Assembly: GCA_963849635.1 (NCBI GenBank)
Contig: CAWKIA010000022.1
Span: forward strand, 300,208 to 364,207
Direction of reading: 5' to 3'
DNA from: CAVRUD01 sp963849635
GTDB taxonomy: Bacteria > Chloroflexota > Chloroflexia > Thermomicrobiales > UBA6265
DNA length: 64,000 bases
Shown here: one piece after another, positions 57,709-64,000 of the stretch
Position numbering within the stretch: the stretch's first letter is position 1
Layout: each line of letters begins with the position of its first letter
Position numbers and translations under genes: made by a program
The notes under the pieces: generated by a model
What the model was told of the DNA's origin: nothing
The model's database searches: none
Seen by the model: only the letters and a program-made list of their open reading frames with translations

Positions 57709-58170
57709 CTAGTGGTCGGCATCGGCGCCACCTTCGTGTTCCCCGCCTCGCTCATCGGTGGTGCCTCCGGTGGAGGAACCGGTGGCGGTGGGCGCGTCAA
57801 CGGGGAGCGCCCCTTGATCGCCCCCGGCCTGCTGCCAGCTGATCGTCAGCAGGAACGCGCCGTCGGCGATCGCGCGCACGGCGTGCCGAATCCCCGCCTC
57901 GATCGCGATCAGTGCCCCCTCCCTCAGTTCGTGCTCGTGATCGCCGACCGTCACCGCGAACGCGCCCCGCACCGCCTGGATGGTGATGGGTCCCGGCGAC
58001 GTGTGCTCGTCCAGGGTGGCACCAGACCGCATCGTCACCAGGACGAGGCGCAGGCGATCGGTCTTGACCAGGGTCTCCGCTCGTCGCCCCGAGGCGGACT
58101 CGCCTGGTCGGAAGCGCTCGATTTCGGCGCCCAGGTCGAACACACCGAGGACAACTTCGTTCTTGTTCAT
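57709..58170 (-). CDS. cupin-domain protein
   Basis: ATG at 58170 follows GGAAGGTG. The 153-aa product has a single cupin barrel: LVLVTMRSGATLDEHTSPGP, ITIQAVRGAFAVTVGDHEHE and IEAGIRHAVRAIADGAFLLT. His residues in DEHTSP and GIRHAV are in metal-ligand positions. The C-terminal 25 residues are low-complexity (TGSSTGGTTDERGGEHEGGA). The start region overlaps the remains of a tail module on the opposite strand (58188-58211). The function is unknown; small cupins often bind metals or act in detoxification. Confidence 0.75.
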   Translation of the reverse strand: MNKNEVVLGVFDLGAEIERFRPGESASGRRAETLVKTDRLRLVLVTMRSGATLDEHTSPGPITIQAVRGAFAVTVGDHEHELREGALIAIEAGIRHAVRAIADGAFLLTISWQQAGGDQGALPVDAPTATGSSTGGTTDERGGEHEGGADADH

Positions 58171-58187
58171 GGTCACCTTCCAGTTTA

Positions 58188-58211
58188 GCTGGCCGCGCTC
58201 GCGGCAGACTG
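58188..58211 (+). repeat. tail module, partial copy c16
   Basis: Only LAALAAD then TGA remains (CTGGCCGCGCTCGCGGCAG...). It is followed by the diverged hairpin at 58244. Confidence 0.6.
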
Positions 58212-58243
58212 ACGAACCACCGAATCGCATACGAACGACTCGC

Positions 58244-58271
58244 GGGCCGGTGCCTGAAAGGTATCCGGCCC
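58244..58271 (+). repeat. tail-associated hairpin, diverged copy with compensating change
   Basis: Outer arms are GGGCCGG/CCGGCCC. The inner pair TGCC/GGTA replaces CGCC/GGTG, preserving pairing. The loop is TGAAA-like. Positions were read directly from the sequence. Confidence 0.75.
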
Positions 58272-58431
58272 ACGCCGTGCATGGCGCGCCGAATAGCGTT
58301 TGTGTGCAGCTAGACGTACAGTCTAATAACGAGTCTTCTCCGCAAGGAAGTAACTTACGGTATTGCGGGACATCAACGGCCTAATCAGAGCCTGGCTGTT
58401 GGCAGTGACGACGAGTGTCGTGGAGTACGTG

Positions 58432-58698
58432 TTAGTCAGCAGGGCGCTTAAAGTGGTAGGTCCAATTCGGGTAACCGCCTACTTCATGATCAATGTGGAC
58501 CAGTTCCCACCCCTCTTGGCCCAACCGCGCGATTTCACGGTATAGCTCTGAGGCCGCTTTATCAACTGACTGCGAAGACACTTCTCCCGACAAAAGCAGC
58601 CTCGTTTCAAGGCTCTTATTGTAACGGTCGAAAAATAGCGTGCAGTATTCCCACCGAGTCCTGCTGGCCATTGGCTCACCCTCTATCTTGATCAACAA
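58432..58698 (-). CDS. DUF4177-like small protein
   Basis: The 88-aa frame starts at 58698 (an inner ATG at 58671 is possible). It has WEYCTLFFDRYNKSLE, YREIARLGQEGWELVHID and WTYHFKRPAD. The G-x-E-G-W-E-L-V core and the closing F-K-R-P are the pattern of DUF4177, a small domain of unknown function. The local GC is lower than in neighbouring genes, possibly reflecting recent acquisition. No signal or membrane segment. Confidence 0.65.
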   Translation of the reverse strand: MLIKIEGEPMASRTRWEYCTLFFDRYNKSLETRLLLSGEVSSQSVDKAASELYREIARLGQEGWELVHIDHEVGGYPNWTYHFKRPAD

Positions 58699-58889
58699 GG
58701 CATCGCTGTTACTCAGTATAGTGTCGAGTTGGCGGGCGATCGAGGACGGCTCTATGGGGCCGGGTATTGGTCAACACGGCGCCTAATTTATCCCCGATCT
58801 GATTTGGCATAACTCATTATTGCGGATAACGGAGATCGTGCTCTCCCCACCGCGTCGACCATCGCAGTTTCACCGCTAGCATTTCGTCC

Positions 58890-58931
58890 CACGTTGCGCC
58901 CGTGGTCGAGCTAACCTGGGGTGGTGACGAA
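58890..58931 (+). repeat. tail module, 5' part only, copy c12
   Basis: It encodes HVAPVVELTWGGDE and then diverges, without stop or hairpin. It lies about 50 bases upstream of cyclase fragment 3. Confidence 0.75.
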
Positions 58932-58982
58932 GGATATCCTGTCGATAACCCTCATCGAACCTGGACAAGAGGAGCAACGATC

Positions 58983-59220
58983 ATGGCAACGGGCGATGCA
59001 CTGAGCGGGCTTGCAGCGGGATTGGCGGACGGATTGCTGCGCGTCGTCGACCTGACGATGCCGCTGGGGCCGGAGACGCCGGTGTTGCCCCTGCCGCCGC
59101 CATTCCCGAACTCCCCGATGGTCGAGGTGACCGAAATCTCACGCTACGATGAGCGCGGACCGGCCTGGTACTGGAACTCGTTCGTCACCGACGCAACAAG
59201 TTGCCTCCGTCGTCACTCTT
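58983..59220 (+). pseudogene. truncated cyclase-family gene, copy 3
   Basis: ATG at 58983 follows AGAGGAGCAACG. The N-terminus ALSGLAAGLADGLLRVVDLT is close to copy 1. It continues MPLGPETPVLPLP and DERGPAWYWNSFVT to DATSC, then stops. It breaks at the same codon as the other truncated copies and lacks the HxGTHxD site. Copies 1 and 3 form one subtype; copies 2, 4 and the 62860 gene form another. Confidence 0.8.
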
Positions 59221-59262
59221 GACTGGAGCGGCGACGAACTCGCCGCGCTCGCGGCGGACTAA
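59194..59262 (+). repeat. tail module, copy c13
   Basis: It encodes QQVASVVTLDWSGDELAALA then AD-TAA, in +1 frame to the cyclase fragment. Followed by GCGTTGCAAAACC as in c10. Confidence 0.8.
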
Positions 59263-59423
59263 GAGCGCGTTGCAAAACCCGCCGATCCGGCCATGCGAGC
59301 GCGTTCCGCCACGGCAAGGGGCACCCCGGCGCGCCGAGTGAGGGTTGACTGCGGCCGACGCGGTGCTAGGCTGGTGTCATCGCTCGCCACGAAAACTCAG
59401 TGCGCCGCCGAAAGGGGGAGACC

Positions 59424-60555
59424 ATGGCCCATCCGCGGATCGAAGTCGGGATGTACGTCGTCGCCAAGGCCCCGCTCGGCGGCGTCGGAGATGCTCGTCT
59501 CGGCCGCCCAGGACCAGCAGCTCGATTCCGTGTTCATCTGGGACCACCTCCAGGACTTCTTCCCCTCGGCGATCTGGGACGAGGAGTTCGCCTGGTTCGC
59601 CGCCGGGAGCGCATCGCCCCACGAGTGGTTCGAGTTCCAGACGCTGCTCGGCTACCTGGCCGCCAAGTTCCCGGGCGTGCGGCTGGGGGTCGGGGTCACC
59701 GAGCCGATCCGCCGCCACCCGGTCATCCTCGCCCAGGCGGCGCTCACCCTGGCGCACCTGAGCCAGCGCCCGCCGATCCTCGGCATCGGCGCCGGCGAGC
59801 GGCTGGGCACCGAGCCGTACGGCCTCGACTTCTCGCGCACGGTCGGCCGGCTGGAGGAGGCCCTGCAGATCATCCGGCGCTGCTTCGACGACCGCGGGCC
59901 GTTCGACTTCGAGGGCGAGCACTTCCGCCTCCGGGGCGCCGTCGTCGACCTCCCGGCCCCCGACGGCCGGAACCCGGAGATCTGGGTGGCGGCGCACGGC
60001 CCCCGGATGCTGCGGCTGACCGGGCAGTACGGGGACGGCTGGTACCCCGTCTTCGTGGCCTCGCCCGACGACTACGCGGCCCGGCTGGAGGTCATCCGCG
60101 CCGCCGCCACGGGAGGCCGGGCGCGACCCGGACGCAATCACCCCGGCGCTGCACGCGCCGGTCGTCGTCGCCCCCACCGAGGCCGAGGCGCGGGCGATGC
60201 TCGACGCCAAGGCGATCCGCTTCTTCGGCCTCCTCTTCCCGGCCGAGGTCTGGCAGGCATTCGGCCTGCGGCACCCGCTGGGGGAGCACTTCCGGGGATT
60301 ACCTGGATATGCTCCCCGAAACGTATGACCGGCAGACGGTCGAGGCGGCGATCGCCGCGGTGCCGCGGGAGATGATGGAGGGGATCTTCTGGGGCACGCC
60401 CGAGCAGATCGTGGCCAAGTTGCGGGCGTTCGGCGAGGCCGGGTCTGCGCCACGTCGTGCCGCTGGTGGCCTCGGCGGCGGTCTCGCCGGAAGCGGCCGC
60501 CTACAGCATGGAGGCCATGGCCGGGATCGCTCAGGCGCTGCGGAGCGGCCAGTAG
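59424..60555 (+). CDS. LLM-class flavin-dependent oxidoreductase (methylenetetrahydromethanopterin reductase-like), about four frame changes
   Basis: ATG at 59424 follows GGGGGAGACC. Segments in order: VGMYVVAKAPLGGV, then DQQLDSVFIWDHLQDFFPSA, KFPGVRLGVGVTEPIRRHPV, ILGIGAGERLGTEPYGLDFS, EIWVAAHGPRMLRLTGQYGD and, in later frames, IFWGTPEQIVAKLRAFGEA and AAAYSMEAMAGIAQALRSGQ. This is the pattern of F420-dependent LLM proteins; length would be about 375 aa. Indels lie near 59487, 60113, 60295 and 60440. As written the protein is broken; a sequencing explanation is possible since no stop substitutions occur. Confidence 0.75.
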
Positions 60556-60936
60556 CCGCCGCGCGCGTGGCTCGGCCGGCGCGGGACCAGACGGGGCGGT
60601 CGACGGCTCGTGTGGCGCCGCCTCTCAGCCCGTTGCCGGATCAAGGAACCGGAGGCAGATCAGCGCAGAGATCAGGTGGAGTAGCCCTACTAGCAGATCG
60701 GCCCGCCGCTCGTAGCGTACGCTGTATTGCCATCATCGACCCCGTCGGCGCGCTCGTTGCTGTGCACCCGCCGGCGGCGGGTGCACGCGGCCGCGCGGTC
60801 GTCGCCAACGTCGCGGTGGTGGTCGCGACGACGACGCTGTCCGGAACACCCGTGTCGATCGACGGTGCGTCGCGTGTCCGGGGGTGTGGGGCACGGCACG
60901 CCCGGTCCCGTTACGACGACGCCAGGAGCACAGACC
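60556..60936. other. gap holding IS5 remnant and GAP-like repeat, copy 3
   Basis: The minus strand near 60640-60725 reads YERRADLLVGLLHLISALIC, an IS5 transposase end. It joins directly at about 60735 to the GAP-like repeat ATCGACCCCGTCGGCGCG, followed by the cyclase leader. No other gene is seen. Confidence 0.6.
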
Positions 60937-61158
60937 ATGTCCTCACCGAACGTGCTGCTCGATCTCGCCGCCGCACTCGCCAAGGGCGACATGCGGGTGG
61001 TCGACCTGACGATGCCGCTGGGACCGGAGACGCCGGTGCTGCCCCTGCCGCCGCCATTCCCGAACTCCCCGATGGTCCAGGTGACCGAAATCTCACGCTA
61101 CGATGAGCGCGGACCGGCCTGGTACTGGAACTCGTTCGTCACCGACGCAACAAGTTGA
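60937..61158 (+). pseudogene. truncated cyclase-family gene, copy 4
   Basis: The ATG follows CAGGAGCACAGACC. The product runs NVLLDLAAALAKGDMRVVDL, MPLGPETPVLPLP, TEISRYDERGPAWYWNSFVT and stops directly after DATS. It is the same subtype as the 62860 gene and differs from it at only a few positions before the break. Confidence 0.8.
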
Positions 61159-61216
61159 ACCTGTCGTGACCCTGGACTGGAGCGGCGACGAACTGGCGGC
61201 GCTGGCGGCCGACTGA
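61157..61216 (+). repeat. tail module, copy c14
   Basis: It encodes EPVVTLDWSGDELAALAAD then TGA, adjacent to cyclase copy 4 in the +1 frame. No hairpin follows. Confidence 0.8.
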
Positions 61217-61256
61217 CCGATCTCAGTACTGCTCGACTCCTCGCCCGCTCGACACG

Positions 61257-62162
61257 TCAGGCGACGGTGAAGACCTCGACCATGCCGAGCATAACGTGGG
61301 GCATGCCGGTTCCGCTGTCCGGGATGTAACAGACGGCGGCGTAGGTACCGGGCGCGAGGTCGAAGGCGAGCCAGTTGACCTGCCCGTTGGTGAGGATGCC
61401 GGTGAAGGCGACCTCGACGAAGGTGTCGGGGGTAAGCGCCGGCGTGGCGTCGGCCTCGGGGGTGGCGGGCATGCCGAAGAAGGCGTTCATCAAGTCGATG
61501 ACCTGTTGCTCGGTGGCGCCGTCCGGCAGCGACGCGATGACCAGGTGATGCGGCTGCTCGCCGGCGCCCGCGACCTTCCAGATCTGGGGGCCGGCCGGGA
61601 CGGTGTCGGCGATCTCGAAGTCGAAGTCGATCAGGCTGACCTCGACCGCAGCCTCGGGATCGGCGACCGCCGGTGGTTCGCCGGTGACGGTGACGGTCTT
61701 GTAGAGGTCAATTCCCTCGTCCTCTTCCTCTTCCTCGCCGAAGCCGACGAGGTTGAAGACCCAGTCGCCGGGAGCCAGGTCGAGGACGACGTCGCCGGTG
61801 ACGCCGGGCTCGGCCTGGGGCCCGCCGTTGATGACGAGCTCGTAGATGAGCGGCGGGATCTCGGCCTCCGCAGCTTCCCGGAAGGCGGCCTCGACGTCGC
61901 CGGACGTCATCCCCTCGGGAACCTGGGCCAGATTCAGCTCGGTCGAGAGCGCGCTGTCGTTCTGGAGGACCAGGCGGTAGCGACCGGCTTCGACCTCGGC
62001 CGGGACGGTGAAGTCGGTGCCATCGGCGGTGACGACCAATTCCGGGTAGCCAAGCCCGGCGAGCAGCGACTCGCCCTCGGGGGTGGCGTCCTGGGCGGCG
62101 ACGGGCAAGAGGCCCACACCGCAGAGGAGCAGCGCGAGCAGTGTGCCGATACCTCGCCTCAT
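61257..62162 (-). CDS. secreted cupredoxin-like protein
   Basis: ATG at 62162 follows AGGAGGG. A Sec signal (IGTLLALLLCGVGLLPVAAQ) starts a 301-aa intact product with Thr/Pro/Glu linkers (DATPEGES). Two beta-sandwich halves follow: DGTDFTVPAEVEAGRYRLVL and DFEIADTVPAGPQIWKVAGA, then EQPHHLVIASLPDG and YAAVCYIPDSGTGMPHVMLG. The last two hold His and Cys/Met residues arranged as in a type-1-copper (plastocyanin-like) site, with H-C-M type ligands. Copper binding is probable but not proven. An acidic run EEEEEDEG lies between the halves. Confidence 0.7.
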   Translation of the reverse strand: MRRGIGTLLALLLCGVGLLPVAAQDATPEGESLLAGLGYPELVVTADGTDFTVPAEVEAGRYRLVLQNDSALSTELNLAQVPEGMTSGDVEAAFREAAEAEIPPLIYELVINGGPQAEPGVTGDVVLDLAPGDWVFNLVGFGEEEEEDEGIDLYKTVTVTGEPPAVADPEAAVEVSLIDFDFEIADTVPAGPQIWKVAGAGEQPHHLVIASLPDGATEQQVIDLMNAFFGMPATPEADATPALTPDTFVEVAFTGILTNGQVNWLAFDLAPGTYAAVCYIPDSGTGMPHVMLGMVEVFTVA

Positions 62163-62294
62163 GGTTCTTCCCTCCTGCGATGGCGGTTGGCGCGACCGGC
62201 GCGTGCTCGGTCGTGGGCTCCGGACACAGATACCAGGGGAGACGATCGATCGCCGGAAACCGTCCGAACTGTACACCACCCGAGTGGAGGACGG

Positions 62295-62413
62295 ATGACA
62301 ACCCGAGCAGAACTGCGGACCGCCCTGGACAAGCTGGAGGCGCGGCGCAGGCGCGGGCGCGGCAGGAGAAGCACCCGACCCTGTCGCACGAGGCCGCGGT
62401 CGCGGCGGACTGA
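62295..62413 (+). CDS. small ORF ending in a tail-like C-terminus, one frame change
   Basis: ATG at 62295 follows GGAGG. The frame MTTRAELRTALDKLEA continues after a one-base shift as AQARARQEKHPTLSHEAAVA, ending AD then TGA. The hairpin linker (CCATCCACAACACAGCATC) follows directly, as after tail modules. The C-terminal AAD shares only the last residues with the tail consensus. It may be a genuine short protein or another recombined 3' end. Confidence 0.45.
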
Positions 62414-62441
62414 CCATCCACAACACAGCATCACGACTCGC

Positions 62442-62468
62442 GGGTCGGCGCCTCAGGGTGTCCGGCCC
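62442..62468 (+). repeat. tail-associated hairpin, copy at 62.4 kb
   Basis: GGGTCGG/CCGGCCC arms carry the loop TCAG. It is followed by the same ~130-base linker as at 42,114, ending at the GAP-like fragment. Confidence 0.8.
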
Positions 62469-62597
62469 GTTCCGTGCGAGGCGCGCCGAATCGCCAATTT
62501 CCGCAAACGGCCGCTCACCTGTGACGGCTCCGCCCACCGGCGCAGTTTGTGGTCACGCGCCGATCAGCCGGAGCGCGCCGACGATGGCATACTTGAT

Positions 62598-62859
62598 CGA
62601 GAATCGCGCGCCAATGTTCGAGTTGCTCGTCGCGGCGATCGACCTCGGTATTGCCGGCATCGACCCCGTCGGCGCGCTCGTTGCCGTGACCTCGCTGGCG
62701 GCGGGTGCACGCGACCGCACGTCGTCGCCTCCGTCGCGGTGATGGTCGTGACGACGACGCTGTCCGGAACACCCATGTCGATCGACGTGGCGTCGCCTGT
62801 CCGGGGTTGTGGGGCACGGCACGCTCGGTCCCTCCACGATGAAGCAAGGAGCACAGACC
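62598..62859 (+). repeat. GAP-like 5' fragment and cyclase leader, copy 4
   Basis: The frame MFELLVAAIDLGIAGIDPVG then ALVAVTSLAAGARDRT breaks near 62,720 and runs into the GGGGCACGGCACGCTCGG leader. It is the longest of the four copies and stands directly before the only cyclase gene with a metal site. Confidence 0.7.
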
Positions 62860-63687
62860 ATGTCTTCACCGAACGTGCTGCTCGATCTCGCCGCCGCACT
62901 CGCCCATGGCGACATGCGGGTGGTCGACCTGACGATGCCGCTTGGTCCGGAGACGCCGGTGCTGCCCCTGCCGCCCCTTCCCGAACTCCCCGATGTTCGA
63001 GGTGACCGAAATCTCGCGCTACGATGAGCGCGGACCGGCCTGGTACTGGAACGCTTCGTCACCGGCGAGCACACCGGCACCCACTTCGACGCCCCGGTCC
63101 ACTGGATCACCGGCAAGGACCTGCCTGACAACCGGGTGATACCCTGCCGACCGGTAAATTCGTTGCCCCGGCCTGCGTGATCGATGTCTCCACCGAGGCG
63201 GCCAACGACGCCGATTACTGCCTGACCCCGGAGCGCATCCAGTCCTGGGAAGCCGAGCACGGCCGCATCCCGGCCGGCTCCTGGGTGCTGATGCGCACCG
63301 ATTGGTCCCATCGGACCGAACCGGCCGCCTACCTCAACGTCGGCGAGGACGGTCCCCACACGCCCGGGGTGGACGGCAGACTGCATCCGCTTCCTGATCG
63401 ATGAGCGCGATGTCCTCGGCGGTGGGGTAGAAACGGTCGGGACAGACGCCGGTCAGGCGTTCGGCTTCGACCCCGCCTTCCCCTTCCATACGTTGATGCA
63501 CGGTGCCGGAAAACTCGGCCTGGCCAGCCTCTGCAACCTCGACCAGCTCCCTCCCACCGGCGCGATCGTCATCGCCGCGCCCCTGAAACTCGTCAACGGC
63601 TCTGGCAGCCCGGTCCGGGTGATCGCCCTGGTGGGCAAGCCTCGACGTGGCTCTCCGCGAAGAGCGGCCGCCTCTGGTGCGCGATGA
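62860..63687 (+). CDS. cyclase-family protein (kynurenine formamidase-like), full-length region with about five frame changes
   Basis: ATG at 62860 follows AGGAGCACAGACC. Unlike the four truncated copies it passes FVT into GEHTGTHFDAPVHWITGKDL, the HxGTHxDxP metal site of PF04199. Then come CVIDVSTEAANDADYCLTPE, AGSWVLMRTDWSHRTEP, GFDPAFPFHTLMHGAGKLGL and PLKLVNGSGSPVRVIALV. Frame changes fall near 62975, 63050, 63140, 63390 and 63410. The end near 63,687 is uncertain because the frame diverges after VIALV. Family enzymes hydrolyse amide or lactone bonds with a bound metal. Another tail copy (c15) follows. Confidence 0.75.
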
Positions 63688-63809
63688 CCCGGGCATAGAC
63701 GCCGGAACTATCGCACGCTGCCCGAGAACCCACTACGGCGTCGATGGTACCGAGATCTCCGACCTTCCCACATCGATGCCTACCTGCGCAGAACGCACCT
63801 TGAGCAGTC

Positions 63810-63960
63810 AGCCTAACCAGCGTCCTGCGTGGTGCGACGAGCTGTCGGAGATCTCTCTCACTGTTGGAAGAGATACACGTTGCGCCCGTGTTCGAACTGA
63901 CCTGGAGTGGCGACGAACTCGCCGCGCTCACGGCGGATAGCCTGTGGTCGAGACCGATCA
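63810..63960 (+). repeat. tail module, copy c15, with extended upstream part and no stop
   Basis: AACCAGCGTCCTGCGTGGTG matches the upstream part of c6 and c2. The tail itself, HVAPVFELTWSGDELAALTA then DSLW, stays open to the window end. Hairpin sequences are not seen before the window stops. Confidence 0.75.
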
Positions 63961-64000
63961 CCGAGGCAGGCTGCGACTTGCTCGGCCAGCGGATCCGCCG

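Noticed and set aside
34489..62468. Integron cassette array with attC sites
   Set aside because: No integrase is present, the sites lack the canonical GTTRRRY/RYYYAAC pair, and many upstream genes are fragments rather than whole cassettes.
61296..63005. 569-aa plus-strand open frame
   Set aside because: It is antisense to the cupredoxin-like gene and then crosses several repeats; no coherent domain.
34501..63940. Conserved antisense frames over the tail modules (for example SSPLQVSSTMGATC on the minus strand)
   Set aside because: They recur only because the plus-strand module recurs. Substitutions concentrate in plus-strand third positions and the stop varies among TGA, TAG and TAA, so the plus strand is the coding one.
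1..64000. CRISPR arrays, tRNA or rRNA genes
   Set aside because: I found no regularly spaced direct repeats and no cloverleaf-like or rRNA sequence by reading; a covariance search would be needed to exclude a tRNA.

Overview
The window is about 64 kb of high-GC bacterial DNA. TAT-exported proteins with Thr-Pro-rich linkers, long LuxR regulators with an N-terminal ATPase, F420/flavin LLM oxidoreductases, a bacterial serpin and a two-subunit sulfopyruvate-type TPP decarboxylase together suggest Chloroflexota, probably near Thermomicrobia/Sphaerobacter. This placement is inferred from gene content; no rRNA or other marker gene is present.

Bases 1-34,200 are a fairly ordinary chromosomal half. 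In order they hold an S9 peptidase (cut by the window edge), a Gfo/Idh/MocA oxidoreductase, a frameshifted gamma-glutamyltransferase, a TAT-exported DUF4397 protein, a LuxR-type HTH, an alkyltransferase-like protein, two alpha/beta hydrolases, and an AraC/GyrI regulator split by an ISAs1-type transposase remnant. Next come two tandem LuxR-ATPase regulators, divergent from a peptide/nickel-type ABC transporter (binding protein, two permeases, two convergent ATPases). Then follow a DinB-like protein, two tandem secreted SH3-polysaccharide deacetylase paralogs, a conserved protein of unknown function, a phosphotransferase, a methyltransferase, three small membrane proteins and the TPP decarboxylase pair.

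Bases 34,200-64,000 are different. Intact single genes (acetyltransferase, HEAT protein, PQQ-type propeller, RTX-like Ca-binding protein, methyltransferases, serpin, LLM enzymes, TMEM175 channel, MBL hydrolase, cupins, cupredoxin-like protein) alternate with gene fragments, IS5-family pieces and a repeated module. The module encodes a C-terminal peptide, consensus APVVELTWSGDELAALAAD followed by a stop, in about 18 full, partial or degenerate copies. In eight places a compact hairpin lies about 30-40 nt downstream. Synonymous variation and interchangeable stop codons indicate real coding ancestry, and base-pair-preserving changes support the hairpin. Four copies are fused, at the same position, to a truncated 5' end of a cyclase-family gene whose only longer copy lies at 62,860. 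Three or four copies of a truncated membrane-protein 5' end sit upstream. I saw no copy of the module in the first 34 kb. This island is the most unusual part of the window.

Many genes carry single-base indels without accompanying nonsense substitutions. They are dense in some genes (gamma-glutamyltransferase, ABC binding protein and first permease, one deacetylase, one LLM oxidoreductase, cyclase) and absent from long neighbours. Technical error and recent decay cannot be separated from the sequence alone. At least three palindromic intergenic repeat types, one 151-bp MITE-like element and one 961-bp IS5-family element are also present.
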